Below, in pieces: positions 41,860 through 53,244 of a stretch of DNA of 64,000 nucleotides. The notes beneath the pieces were generated by a model, which saw nothing but the letters and a program-made list of their open reading frames with translations, did not search any database and had not been told where the DNA came from. The translations under genes and the position numbers were made by a program. Source of the stretch: Altica lythri (Eukaryota > Arthropoda > Insecta > Coleoptera > Chrysomelidae); assembly GCA_964028335.1 (NCBI GenBank), contig OZ034804.1:67195205-67259204 (forward strand), written 5' to 3'. Positions within the stretch are counted from its first letter, which is position 1; every line of letters begins with the position of its first letter.

Positions 41860-42010
41860 TTAAGAGCAGAATGCAATAGGATCTAGAAAATACTGTTACC
41901 TTCTTCCGTATGTCGAAAAAAGGATGACGAAGTAAATGCCCGATATACAAAAAACATATATGTGGTGAGCATCAAAATAAGATATGTCCCCAATATTCAG
42001 CTACCATCAT
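41860..42010 (+). pseudogene. Possible piggyBac C-terminal cysteine-rich fragment
   Basis: Across a frameshift the sequence gives LPYVEKRMTK and then SKCPIYKKHICGEHQNKICP, which resembles the Cys-rich end of piggyBac transposases (C..C, CKK.IC.EH....C). Some expected Cys positions are changed. It is short and old, so the call is tentative. Confidence 0.4.
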
Positions 42011-42084
42011 TAAGCGTTTTACAGAATAGCATTTTTATTTATTTTTATAAAAGTAAGGTTGTTTTTTTAAAATAAATCCCAACC

Positions 42085-42350
42085 CCACATTGCACCACGT
42101 AGGTTACACCTCCACATACATTCAGACCAAAAAGAAAAAGACTCTTTAGGTATACGTTCAAGCGCCATGGATGGCAAGAACATACAAGAGCTACAGTTAA
42201 AGCAATCCAACCTGCTGCAAATGGAGAAGTTTGTAAGAGCGGGGCCGACGACCGATACTAACACCATCCAAACCCTCCCGTCCACTCTCTGAAAAGGACA
42301 TAAGTCCTACAACAGGGTCCTCAAATTCAACACGCCTATAGACTTTCTTT
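42085..42350 (+). repeat. Dispersed repeat, copy B (matches 608-870 inverted)
   Basis: Same blocks as copy A, including AATCCAACCTGCTGCAAATG, CGACCGATACTAACACCATC and AAAAGGACATAAGTCCTACA. Confidence 0.65.
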
Positions 42351-43689
42351 CTTCTACCCATTAACCTCTTGTCTTGTCTTGTCTGTCTTAAAACAAATCT
42401 TTGAAACAAACTGGTAAACGTAAAGTTGACGTATCACTGACAACAAGAGACTACATCGACTAACGATGGCAATCTAGAGTTAAGGCCCCAGATTTTAATA
42501 TTGAATGACAGCATCAGTGTCTAAGAACGAAAAGATTTAAATCAGGTGTCGTAGGTTATTTTTCTAAAATAAAACGTTTAAATTTGTTTGCTTAAATGTT
42601 TTAAATGTCTAAATGCTGCTATTTTAAAACATGATATAAAAATATGATGGACACTCAATCCTTAATAACCGTCTTTAACTACCAAAATTATTCTTAACAG
42701 CTCATAAAATTATAGCATTTAAGAAGAAAAAATGCAACTTAAAAATCTATATAGCAGCACTTTCAAAGTTCAGCATAATTAGAAATAAACATGCAACAAT
42801 GGTGTAAAATATTACTCGACAGCACGGTTTGGAACTGAATCGGAACACCCTCCGTTCATTTGTACTTTTATGATTTTCACGTAAGTTGTTGATAAGAGAA
42901 TTTTAATGAAGCAATTATACTATCGCCTATTTCAAATACATGAAACTACCACAAACTGTATCTTGAAGAGAGTATTTTGTAGCTCTGCTTGAAGTGTAGA
43001 GGTTTATAAAAAATAGATGTAATTACATATTTATAATTTTATTACTTAAACGCTTTTTAAGATGACTCATTAAAAAGACACGTAGATTACTAAACAAAAC
43101 TTTACATTAGTTTGAAATTTACTTATCTTAGTTGTTTAAAATCGTAAATTTTGGTTTTAACAAAAACTAACCTGTTGAAACACACTCAATTGAGAGACAG
43201 GAGGGTCTTAGCTAGGGTACCAAAAAACATTATTTGCCCAGCATACAGTTTCATTTCATAAAGTTAAATTAAACCGTCATAGATATATATGGTTTTTGTC
43301 TGTTTTCTGAACAAAATGTTGCTCGCGAGACCAACTGACCTCTGACAAGGGATTTAAATCATTATCTCTCAGTTTCCCTTCGTAATATACACATGACGTG
43401 ACTTAGTATACACGCAACGAAGATTATAGTTTGAAAAACAAACAAAATATGAATGCCAAAGAATTAGATTTAGGTATATTTGTTTTTAATAGTTATAAGC
43501 GCATTGAAATTAAACTAATTTATGAAATAAATTATAGCTTTCTTGTCGATAGAATTACAAACTAGGTAGTTTTAAGGATAATGTCCACATGAAATAGATT
43601 AAAACACAGTTTCTATATAAAATATTTTGTAGAAGTCAATGTTAGAAGTAAGAATGTACCAACGAATATATACATAAATTTGTACTAGA
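42351..43689. other. AT-rich spacer, no feature recognised
   Basis: No gene or repeat is recognised in about 1.3 kb. Confidence 0.4.
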
Positions 43690-45110
43690 AAGAAAAGTCT
43701 GCGACACAAATCGCTGACAACGTTTATTTATCAAGATATACAGTACGAAAAATTACTCAACTTTACCAAACTTCTGGTTCTGTGGTGCAGAAACAAAGAA
43801 ATGAAAGCAAGCCACGCTATTGTAATATAAATCTTGAAGCTTTATACCATGACTAGTCGCGCTAGTTGTGGAAAGTTAAGTCTTTTATGGAGTGATGGAA
43901 CAGGTTAACGATTTTCAAGAGCAACTAAGATTTAAGACTTACAAGGTAAAGTATATACATTCTTAATCTTACTATTTGAGCCAAAAAGAAGTTTATCATA
44001 ACGATTGTCTTAAAAAGAAAGTCCAGTTTTCTGCTTCTGTAATGAACTGGGGTTGCATGTCAGCTTATGTGGTGATCAAATTGTACTTTACATCTGTGGC
44101 TCAAATCGCTCTAAATATTAATTTATCTGTGGTGCAGAAGCAAAGAAATAATAGCAAGCCACCCTATTCTAATATAAATTTAAGGGCTAAAAAAAGGGTG
44201 ATTAAGTAAAATCGTCGAGCTAGTTATGGAGACTTGACTCTTTTGTGGAGTAAGGCAACAGGTAAACGTTTTTCAAGAACAATTTGTCATAGGGCTGCTC
44301 ATTAACTAGGATTTAAGACTTACAGGTTAAGGTATATTTAAATTTCCTATTCGTAGGCAAAGGAAATACCTTTACTCACACAGAAGCCAAAGTAAAACAG
44401 ATTTTTTTGGGCAGAGAACTTGGTCTCAAAATCAATGAAATGCTATTTTGTGGAGCGATGAAGCAAGATTTGAAGTGTGCATTGGTGACACTCGAAGCAA
44501 AATCGTCGTGCTAGTTATGGTAAGTTAAATTTTTCGTGAAGTGAGGCAACAGGTAAACATTTTTCAAGAGCAACTTCCATAAGGCTGCACATCATCTAAG
44601 ATTAAAGACTTACAAGGTAGGGTATAAACATTTTGCTCATATTAATTTTTAATCTTCCTCTTCGTAGCCAAGGAAAAACCTTTATTCACAGAAGCCAGAC
44701 AAAAACAAACTTGTTTGTTCTAGAGACGACAGAACTTGGTCTTAAAATCAATGGAAAGCTATTTTGTGGAGCGATAAAGTTAGATTTGAACTGTGCATTG
44801 TTGACCTTTAAAACCGAGTCATAAGAACCAAAGAAGAAGTTTTTCATAACGATGGTTTAAAAATGTAGTCTGGTTTCCTATTTTAATAAAGGTCTAGTGT
44901 TGCATGTCAGCTTATTGGGTGGCAGACCAGATGTATCGCCCATAGAAACTTCGTGGCATATCATGAAGAAATGAAGAAAAGGTTCAATTACAACCTGTAA
45001 GAAATATAAGAACTGCATGATTGCCTTTAAGAAAAATGGGATAGTTTCACTCCAATGGAATGCTAACAAGAAGGGATCCAGTAGGGAATACAAAAATAAG
45101 AGTTGAACTA
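43690..45110 (+). pseudogene. Tc1-like transposase, rearranged and internally duplicated remnant
   Basis: Plus-strand pieces of a Tc1-type transposase are present: SATQIADNVYLSRYTVRKIT with TSGSVVQKQR (HTH, about 43700-43800), HNDCLKKKVQFSASVMNWGC (about 43996-44060), and near 44920-44990 PDVSPIETSWHIMKK, the end of the catalytic region (usually PDLNPIE). Between them the motif block CTAGTTATGG...TTTTCAAGAGCAA...GACTTACA recurs at about 43860, 44220 and 44510, and the VVQKQRN segment occurs twice. The remnant has been copied onto itself two or three times and cannot encode an enzyme. Confidence 0.7.
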
Positions 45111-45239
45111 GAAATAAAATCACAAGAAACTTATATTGAAAAAGACAATTGGGATGGGAAGGATACTACAAAGAATAATATACCTATTAGAAGAAATTGC
45201 GACAATAAAATTAAAGAAAAGAAAAAACGAGGTTAGCCA

Positions 45240-45270
<31 letters not shown>

Positions 45271-45560
45271 TTATTTGATCACGTGTACAGTTGAAGTTTG
45301 TGACAAGTCAAAATACAAAAGATTAAAATTAAAATATTAAAATATACCAACAGATACAATACAATATAGTATGGTGAGTGTCGTTAAAATACAAAATAAA
45401 AATACATTGAAATATTAAAATAAGCTACAGTTTAAAAATTCCTCGATGGAGTAGAAGCAATGCTCCAATAAAGAATGCCTCACTCTCCCCTCAAATCGCT
45501 TCTGAGTCAGTTTAGTGAACTCAGATGGTAATTTATTATATAAATTTAGACAAAGGATAC
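45240..45560 (-). mobile_element. Probable LINE 3' end with (GATA)n tail
   Basis: A perfect (GATA)n run (45242-45269) is joined directly to ATTTATTTGATC and a ~290-bp non-coding stretch. Microsatellite-like tails of this kind mark 3' ends of some LINEs. The minus-strand reading would place the 3' UTR at right and the tail at left. No coding part is seen, so the call is tentative. Confidence 0.4.
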
Positions 45561-46240
45561 AATAGTAACAGTAGTAGCAGACATTTTACAAAAGAAGGAA
45601 AAAACGATGCCAAAAAATTAACAGCAGATATGAAGATATGGAAGGATTAAGTTTTAGGATTAGTTTAAAAAACTTTTACAAATTTTTTTGTTGCTCTCTT
45701 TTCTTTAATATCTAATATTAAATAATACTCAAAACTGCAAAATAAAATCTAACTTCTTCTTTATTTCAATACATGGAACAGTTAACAACAGATTGCTGAA
45801 AATCTAAATTAAAGATGTAAATACATCTAAATGTTACTACCCTAAGATTCTTTGATTATATTCTTTAATGTAAGTAGAAAGCAGTTCAACTTATTTTAAA
45901 CTGCCATTTGTGTATATAATTTTTTTTTGATTTATACGCTTTTTTAATATTTTTGTTAAGATTAAACAATCAAGCATTTATTTAAAATTGTACAATACAT
46001 ACCTATTTATTAATTAATTAACTAGTATAATAACGATAATCCAGTAAACCGTAAAGTTTTAGTAATCGAAAATGTCTATTCAAATTTTTACTATACTAAT
46101 TTAATTGTTTAAATTTAATTTTTTTAAAACGGTATATAATTATATATACATCAAAGGATCACATAAAGCACGAGACAAAGTTATGTAAAGCACTAAAAAC
46201 TAATATCTCAAAAAGGGAAAAAAGTTTTTAAAGTGCCGGT
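45561..46240. other. AT-rich spacer, no feature recognised
   Basis: Nothing recognised. Confidence 0.4.
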
Positions 46241-46500
46241 TTGAATATTTCACAAGGACACCGCCGCAGGACGAAGGACGATATCAGAGGATTCACGCTA
46301 CCGCAGACTCGGAAGCAGGAACACGAGCGAAACGATTGCCTCTGGTGACGTTGGGAAACTGGTTCGTCGACATTGTGGTAGTTTTTCCGAAGTTTTCTTT
46401 TACGCCGCTAGTTGGCGTTTTAGAAGTAAAGGATTAATATAGATTGTATCTAAAACTTATTTTGTCGTAGTTGTCTATTAAATAAAGTATTTTTTTATTA
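46241..46500. other. G+C-rich patch followed by AATAAA
   Basis: About 190 bp (46250-46440) are clearly richer in G+C and CpG than anything near (GACACCGCCGCAGGACG, TTACGCCGCTAGTTGGCG), then AT-rich sequence with AATAAA at about 46480. This could be an LTR fragment or an unrecognised exon. No family is recognised. Confidence 0.35.
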
Positions 46501-46824
46501 AATAAATCCCCATGTGATAGACAAAGGCTATTGCGGGATAAGATGGTCAAAACTGCATCATGTTCGATTTTTTTTTGAGTTCGGCCATTCGAAAGTATAT
46601 GAACAGAAACTCCTTCAGAAAAATTTTTAGGTAACAAAGGCAATAGCGGTCAGCTGGGATAAAAACCCAGTTTTTTCGAAAAAAACTTAACAATCGCCCT
46701 AGTTCTCTAAAAAAATCGAAGAAAATTCATGAAGGTGTGTTCTTAACATGCAAAACACCCTGATTTTTTCCAGATTTTTTGAATAAAAGTTGGCCTCAGT
46801 AAAAATATTTAAAATTTTTCTTGA

Positions 46825-47088
46825 TTTGGAACTTCTGAATTAGGTAATAAACTTCTACATCCATCCAATCGGTTGACGCATTTTAATATACTTACACCTT
46901 TCTGCTATTTTATAATGAGATAACACCATAGGTTCGTAAAAGGTTATACGTATACAACATCTTCCACATATTATTTTACGTTGATCCCCACAAACTATTA
47001 TGGGTTTCACAGATAAATATTTGTTACAGATATCACAAACCATATCCTTTGCTTGAGGTTGGCTAAACATTTTATTTACGTAAGTCAT
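46825..47088 (-). pseudogene. SINA/SIAH-like pseudogene fragment, minus strand
   Basis: The minus strand encodes VCDICNKYLSVKPIIVCG, IICGRC and then, with small changes, the region up to the first SIAH zinc finger (GWM, position of the DGC motif). The sequence is closest to the gene at 57768-59294 and corresponds to about residues 14-90 of it. The N-terminal codons differ and the rest of the gene is missing. It ends near a TTTGGAACTTCTGAAT block that in the intact gene lies just after the DGC motif. Confidence 0.82.
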
Positions 47089-47403
47089 AGACTTAGGTAC
47101 TTATAACTGCGGTTATGGATAAGCAACGATGTATATGTAGACTAAAGATGTTGCAAAGCGGGACAGTGAATAAATTGCAAGCTGTCTTCCACCACGGGAA
47201 AAGAAAATATCATTATATATAGAGACAACTGTGGTGGACAAAATAAAAACTGGTTGCTTATGTTGTTTCCAGAAATAATTGAAATGAGGCTTATCTCACT
47301 TTTTGCCCCAAGCACTTCAAGAAGTCTCAGTATTTTTTTTATTATTTGAAATATTAAATTATAAATTTTATTCTGAATTATGTGATTCCCAAAAGTACAG
47401 AAT

Positions 47404-47850
47404 CTGTTCACAGAAATATGATAAGATTAATGCGTTATATTAATGAAGATAACTGATTATTTAGTTTAAATATAAATTATAATTTTATCGATTTCGTTTT
47501 AATCCAGGTGTAATTAATAGATAAAACGTGGTTAACAATTAATAAAATTAGAGGTTTCTTTTGTATTCTAAGTAGATTTATTTATTACGAAAAAAATATT
47601 TTAATTGCTGATAACATGCTAACTACTAAATACTTTGGTTTGTGATATCTGTAATAAATATTTATCTGTGAAACCCATAATAGTTTATGGGAATAACCAT
47701 ACAATAATAGGTGGAAGATGTGGTATAGGTAATAACCTATTACGAATCTTTAGTGTTATCTCTTTATAACAAAATTGCAGAAAAGTGTTTAGAAGTTCCA
47801 AATCATGAAAAAATATGTTTAAGTAGAAAGTGTAAGGAATAAAACAATAT
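47404..47850 (+). pseudogene. SINA/SIAH-like pseudogene fragment with upstream region, plus strand
   Basis: From about 47404 to 47610 the sequence matches the 5' leader of the intact genes (ATAAGATTAAT, ACTGATTA, TCTTTTGTATT.TAAGTA). It then gives LVCDICNKYLSVKPIIVYG with the third Cys changed to Tyr, IIGGRC with a Cys changed to Gly, and a frameshift, and ends soon after AAATCATGAAAAAATATG. It lies head-to-head with the fragment at 46825-47088, about 300 bp apart. Confidence 0.82.
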
Positions 47851-47989
47851 ATAGAATGATCAAACCAGGAACAATTAAGGAAAGACCTCTATCACTTCAA
47901 TTTGATCAAGCTTAGGAAATGACCCAATGACATGCAAAATAAATTTAACTTTGTGAGAAAATTCACCACACAACAGAGTAGTAAATTTG

Positions 47990-48590
47990 AATGGAACAAA
48001 GACACCATATTGGGGCCAAACTAAAAGGCCATAAAATGGTATACGAACGGCTGCAAGACAGATAAAGAAACATAAGCAGGGGTTAGACCTAGAGCCAAAT
48101 ACTCAGATAGTTTGAGTGTATACCCAAGTATTTAAGAGCGTAAATCTGATTCATTAAAAGATTTGTAACGAAATTATCGTAGACAAAAGATTTTAATTAT
48201 GTCTAGGCTAAATAAATGAACCAGGGCAAAATAACAATGTTACCCTCTTGTGGATTCCGGTACATGAAGAAATAGAAGGAAACAAAACAGCAGATAAGCT
48301 TGCAAAAAAGGATCTGAAACCCCATATTTGGAACCAGAACCATCTTGTGGAATTAGCAGTAGTACAGTTTTAGAAAAACTAAGGAAAGAAGTAGATAGAG
48401 AAAAATACAAATACTGGAACGATCTAGAAGAACTAAGACAACCAAAGACGCTCCTGAGAAAAAAAAGATCTACGTTACTTGAAGCCCAACGATATCCTAT
48501 ACTTTCTAAGAGAGATAGGACTAGGAGAGCTTCTATAATTTTAAGAAAACAACAAAATTATAACAAGAAAAGGGGAACACAATAAGTCTG
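47990..48590 (+). pseudogene. LINE RNase H domain fragment
   Basis: Across frameshifts the plus strand gives VTLLWIPVHEEIEGNKTADK with LAKK, the conserved end of the RNase H domain found in I- and R1-type LINEs and some jockey elements (usually WVPGHSGI.GNE.AD.LA). It is followed by EPEPSCGISSSTVLEKLRKE, the usual C-terminal tail. Upstream, DLEPNTQIV and a QVF word fit the same domain. The reverse transcriptase is absent. Confidence 0.68.
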
Positions 48591-48722
48591 TTCCAACAAA
48601 CTAAAAAACAACTCTAAAGCCATTACGAAACAACTCAGTACATCAAAGGTATCTAGATTTCGTCTAGTGTGCAGTTCCGGGACGGTTCTAGAATGGTTCT
48701 TTGGTCTGTTGGAACAAACCTA
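48591..48722. repeat. Short inverted repeat, GTCTGTTCCAACAAAC
   Basis: GTCTGTTCCAACAAAC at 48594 is repeated inverted at about 48700-48720 (GGTCTGTTGGAACAAACC). The 130-bp interval is non-coding and could be a small MITE. Confidence 0.4.
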
Positions 48723-49137
48723 ATAAATCTCACATTTCGCAGCTGTATCTGTTACCCATAATTACCCTCATAAATACACACATACATGTGACCTCAATGT
48801 TTGGATTTATAATTAAGTAATGGCATACAGTTTTTTTTCTCCCAGAAGAGTAGCACGATATGAGCGTTTTTAAGTGGGTATGGAAAAAAAAGTGGCACCC
48901 TTGGTGTCTGTCATATTTTTTTCTAAAAATAACAAAATTACAATAAACAGCTTATATTAAAAAATTGTATGGTTTTCTGTGATATGATTTTAGGTTTGCC
49001 TTACTGTCTAATACCTGTGAAATAACACTATGTATACATATTTAAAAATGTAAACAATTCCACTTGGGCATACAAATTAACATGCCCCAGTTTTCGAACT
49101 AATGAAATATTAATTTTATTTCGGATTATCTATTCTA
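48723..49137. other. AT-rich spacer, no feature recognised
   Basis: Nothing recognised. Confidence 0.4.
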
Positions 49138-49710
49138 TCTATATATATAAAAATGAATGTATGTCTGTATGTCTGTATGTACTGAATGAACTCAAAAACT
49201 ACTGGACCGATTATTATGAAAATTAGTATACTTATGTATTTTTCCACGAAGAAGGTTTGTGTGATATGCTCATTGATGCCACTCGCCACCAGGTGGCGCT
49301 GCAGAGTAGCAACTTCTGTCCCGTTTAACCGATTGTCATGAAAATTGGTATGTATATGTATTTTTCCACAGAGAAAGTTTGTATGATATGCTCATTGATG
49401 CCACTCGGCACCAGGTGGCGCTGCAGAGTAGCAACCTCTGCCCCGTTCAACCGATTGTCATGAAAATCGGTATGATGATGTATTTTTAATGGGTAAGATA
49501 AATATGATATTCGTATTAATGGAAGTTACCACCAGATGGGGCTTCCATGTATCAAATTCAATACTGATTAATAGATATCTATACGAATTCGTATAAATAT
49601 AAGTAAAACAAAACTATAAACTTTCTTTCCTTCTCTATCTCTTCTCCTCTTTTATTTTTCTTAAATTTATTTAAGTTATTGGGGGAGCAACGCGCGCCGG
49701 TTACAGCTAG
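49138..49710 (+). mobile_element. Non-autonomous Helitron, second copy, two 122-bp internal repeats
   Basis: Same family as 7440-8272. It starts TCTATATATATAAAAATGAATG after A and ends GGTTACAGCTAG before T. Internal units start at 49206 and 49328, with the next start at 49450 entering the unique part. The 3' hairpin is decayed here (GTTATTGGGGGAGCAAC). It ends about 280 bp upstream of the SINA-like gene start. Confidence 0.86.
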
Positions 49711-49917
49711 TAGTTTTATATAAATGTAAACGTGCAAAATTTTTTTATAGATATAAGATAAGATTAATACGTCATATTAAATATTATGCATTTAATTAAT
49801 CGAGATAATTGATTAGTATAAATATAAAATTATTGTTTTTATGAAATTAGTTTTAATGAAGGTGTGATAAATTCTAAAACGTGGTAAACAAAATATTTTA
49901 CTAGTATCTTTTGTACT

Positions 49918-49973
49918 GTAAGTAAAGATAATTATTAAGAAAAAATTATTTTAAGTATGTTGTTCTATTTTAG
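49918..49973 (+). promoter_or_regulatory. Intron in the 5' leader of the SINA-like gene
   Basis: The leader has a donor GTAAGTAAAG at 49918 and an acceptor GTTCTATTTTAG ending at 49973, an intron of 56 bp, followed by 18 bp and the ATG. The minus-strand gene has the same arrangement (58 bp, 59313-59370). Conservation of both splice sites in the two genes supports it. Confidence 0.7.
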
Positions 49974-49991
49974 ATTGTTTATATTGTTAAT

Positions 49992-51545
49992 ATGGCCCTG
50001 GTTATTGCTGATGATCTATTAAATACTTTGGTTTGTGATATCTGTAACAAATATTTATCTGTGAAACCCATAATAAGTTGTGGGAAAAACCATAAAATAA
50101 TATGTGGAAGATGTACTACAGGTGTATACTTTACCGAACCTATAGTATCTCGTTATAATAAAATAGCAGAAAGGTGTATATTTAAATGCGTCAATCGATT
50201 CGATGGATGTAGAAAATTATTAACAGATTCAGCAGTTCTAAATCATGAAAAAACATGTTTAAGTAGAATTTACCAGTGTCCTCTGTGCACTACTAAAAAC
50301 CGAATAGCTACATTTAATATACCTAAACATTTTAAAGATAAACACCCAGAATCACAGTTAGACTGTGCTGAAATATTGTTTAATTTTAATTTGGATTCAA
50401 ACATAAATCAAGTGTATTTGCACCAAATAGAAGATAATTTATTTTTTATATACGTATGTTTTGACAAGTTGGAACAAGCAATTAATGCACATATTTCGTA
50501 TATAGGTGATCCTCAAACTGCTGCTACTATATTTCAACAGTTTACAGTGATATCAAAAAATAAAACCATAATATCATCAACAGAAACAAAAGCTTGTACG
50601 GCATATGGAAATGAAAACGATACAAAGTTTAACATTGGTATTGGAGACTGTAGTGATATAGTTTTAATTAAATTTAATTTAACATTTACTCATAATAAAT
50701 TAGTTCCCATAAATGTTGACAAAAATGTCTTTAATTCGGATAATGTAAGTACAGATATTCAGCAAAAAATTGACACCGGTTTTTTTCCAATGGTCACATC
50801 TAAGCCTATAAGAAAGATTTTCTTAGATGAACATTTTCACAAAACTTTCCCTGGAATATCATTAACGAAATGCGAGTTCGGAATATCTATTTTAAATATA
50901 GATATTTTTTTTCATTGTTATAATTGCAAAGAAAATTGTTTTATAAATTCTGAAATTTTCTATATTAGTTGCAATTCTAATCATTCTTTATGTTATTATT
51001 GTTTTCAAATGTTAAAGACACAAAATAAAATTAATGAAAGTAATTATCAAATATCAACGTTTCATAAATGTCTGCTAAGATCAAATTTCATACAATTTTA
51101 TTGCAAATGGAATTGTGGACAATTGCTGTATTGGTTTGCCATTGAGCCTCATGAAAAAAAATGCCGTGAGCAAAAACTCACACACTGCTCTTCTAAAACA
51201 TGTAATAACTGCAGAAATACGGGAGGTATCGGCCCTCATATACATGCTTATTTTTCTGGACCATTTGTTTATAACAAGTCTCATTTTACACTTCACGAGC
51301 TTTCTAATGTGACTCATTTAGTTTTAGTTCATAATCAATGGCTTTATTTTAAGGTTTTGATTAAGGCAGAATTTGTTCATATTTCTGTTAAATTTATGAA
51401 TAAAACAATTAATTTGTTAGACAAACAGAGGCCGATTATAGTAGTTTTTGATTCAAATAAACAATTTCTTTCTATGAGTGAAAAAAGTGTGACGCTACCA
51501 AAATTATTATATAGGTTTAAAATTATAATCAAAGAAGTTCAGTAA
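49992..51545 (+). CDS. SINA/SIAH-like protein with two RING-zinc finger modules, gene 1
   Basis: This intact frame of 517 codons has a single-exon coding part. Residues 15-41 hold six of the eight RING ligands (C15, C18, C30, H34, C38, C41); the last Cys pair of a normal RING is missing. Residues 66-118 form a classical SIAH-type zinc finger: C66-x6-C73-x11-H85-x3-C89, then C96-x2-C99-x13-H113-x4-H118. A SINA/TRAF-like beta-rich region follows (Y170-IGDPQTAATIF). The pattern then repeats: C309, C312, C327, H331, C334, C337; then C371-x3-C375-x11-H387-x3-C391 and a Cys/His-rich stretch to H418; then a second beta-rich region. SIAH proteins are E3 ubiquitin ligases that bind substrates through the C-terminal domain. 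Because both RINGs are incomplete, ligase activity is uncertain. The ATG has a short leader with a conserved intron. Confidence 0.9.
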   Translation: MALVIADDLLNTLVCDICNKYLSVKPIISCGKNHKIICGRCTTGVYFTEPIVSRYNKIAERCIFKCVNRFDGCRKLLTDSAVLNHEKTCLSRIYQCPLCTTKNRIATFNIPKHFKDKHPESQLDCAEILFNFNLDSNINQVYLHQIEDNLFFIYVCFDKLEQAINAHISYIGDPQTAATIFQQFTVISKNKTIISSTETKACTAYGNENDTKFNIGIGDCSDIVLIKFNLTFTHNKLVPINVDKNVFNSDNVSTDIQQKIDTGFFPMVTSKPIRKIFLDEHFHKTFPGISLTKCEFGISILNIDIFFHCYNCKENCFINSEIFYISCNSNHSLCYYCFQMLKTQNKINESNYQISTFHKCLLRSNFIQFYCKWNCGQLLYWFAIEPHEKKCREQKLTHCSSKTCNNCRNTGGIGPHIHAYFSGPFVYNKSHFTLHELSNVTHLVLVHNQWLYFKVLIKAEFVHISVKFMNKTINLLDKQRPIIVVFDSNKQFLSMSEKSVTLPKLLYRFKIIIKEVQ

Positions 51546-51914
51546 TTCTTAATAAGAAGATTTCGATAAAATTCATTTATATTTATAATTTTCACAAGAC
51601 GATCCTATTTTATTGCTTTGCGCTGTTATTTTTTTCTATTTTCTTACAAACTCACTATATTAAATATTTTTTAGGTTATAGATTTTTCTGTTTTCTTTTT
51701 GGATTTTAAACATGAGTTTAAGACCATTAAAGATAATTCTTGTTGTTAAAATATTTTAGAAACATTTTTGAAGTTATACTTCTATTCATGCACTCGATGG
51801 AAAAGATTTGTGTACTGTTAAATGGGAAAAATCATTACATATTTAATGGTGTAAGTAAGAGAGAGACAGACACACTTATAAGGTATATTGGTCGGTAAAA
51901 ACAAAGATGAAATA
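51546..51914. other. 3' flank of the SINA-like gene, no feature recognised
   Basis: AT-rich. No AATAAA is found directly after the stop; ATTAAA at 51727-51732 is a possible signal. A GA-rich patch lies at 51859-51871. Confidence 0.35.
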
Positions 51915-52081
51915 TTTATCACATGAGATTAGTCATAACTATAAGTCATAAGGCAACTTGGAGACACCCAGCAGGACACAGTGAAAACCAAATAGACCAC
52001 ATATTAGCAACAAAAGAAATTGTCAAAAACACATAAGATTCACGATCCTACAGAGGAGCAAACGCAGACACAGAACATTTT

Positions 52082-52942
52082 TTGGTAATAACAAAATTAA
52101 AACAGCTTAGCAAGAGAAAATGGTATGAACCTAGGGAAAATACAGACAAATGGGACATAGAAAGATTCAATGAGCCAGAAAGAAAAAGACAGTTTGAACA
52201 GCAAGTAAGTGAAAATATATCCAACCTAACGAGCAATTTAACAGATGTAAATGAACGATGGCAAGAAATAAAAAACAAAATAAATACCGCAGCGAACACA
52301 ACAGTTGGGAAAAAGAAAAAAATCAAGAAGAACAAAGACTGGTACGATCAAGAGTGTGAGACAGAGAGAGAAGCAAAAAATTCCGCCAGAATAATATGGT
52401 TAAATAACCCTTCAGAAGAAAACAGAAAAAAATATGAAATAGCAAGAAATAAAGCCAATGCAATAAATAAAAAAAAGAAAAACCAATGGATAAATAAAAA
52501 TTTAGAAGATATTGAGAAAGATAGACAACACTACAAAATAAGACAATTCTACATGAAAGTAAAGGTGACTAAGAGCAAGCCGCGCACAAAAACAAGAGGG
52601 CTAAAAAATCTAAATGGAGAAACCGAGTTTGAGCCCGAACAAATTAATAAAATATGGGAGAAATATTACGAGAAGAAATTATTTAACAATGAAGAAGAAA
52701 TTAAAGAAAATGAAGAAAGTCCCAAAATCCATGACAGAGTTGAAACCGAAGGACCTACAGAAGAGGAAATACAAAAAGAAATCAAAAAACTTTGCAATGG
52801 CAAGGCGGCGGAGGAAGACGACATAGTGGCAGAACTATTAAAATATGGAGGAGCACAATTATATAAAGAAATTTTCTTACTAATAAAAGAAATATGGACG
52901 CAAAATATAGGATGCCAGAGGAATGGAACAGCGGAATTATAG
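52082..52942 (+). pseudogene. RTE-like LINE: endonuclease end, linker, start of RT
   Basis: The frame begins at the endonuclease end (FLVITKLKQLSKRKWYEP) and runs through a Lys/Glu-rich linker to the RT lead-in PTEEEIQKEIKKLCNGKAAE and AELLKYGG. It goes out of frame at about 52895. The next frame carries on with the expected motif at once. Confidence 0.82.
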
Positions 52943-53244
52943 TGCCAATGCATAAAAAAGGAGATCGGGAAGAATGCAAAAACTACAGAACAATATCCCT
53001 CTTAAACATTACATATAAGATACTAGCCAATACAATAAACTCCAGACTGAAGACACAAGCAGAAGGAATCCTTGGAGACTACCAAAATGGCTTTAGGCCA
53101 GGCAGATCAACAGTTAACGCCATACATACACTAGAACAAATAGTACAAAAAGCAAGGGAATACAAAAGAGAACTACACGTAGTTTTCATAGACTTCAAAA
53201 GCGCTTTCGACACCGTAAAAAACAAAAATTGTTGGAAGAACTAG
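52894..53244 (+). pseudogene. RTE-like LINE: reverse transcriptase, fingers
   Basis: Continues with PEEWNSGIIVPMHKKGD, NYRTISLLNITYKILANTI, ILGDYQNGFRPGRSTVNAIH and VFIDFKSAFDTV, the first catalytic Asp region (FIDFKSAFD). Frame lost at about 53220 in an A-rich stretch. Confidence 0.85.
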
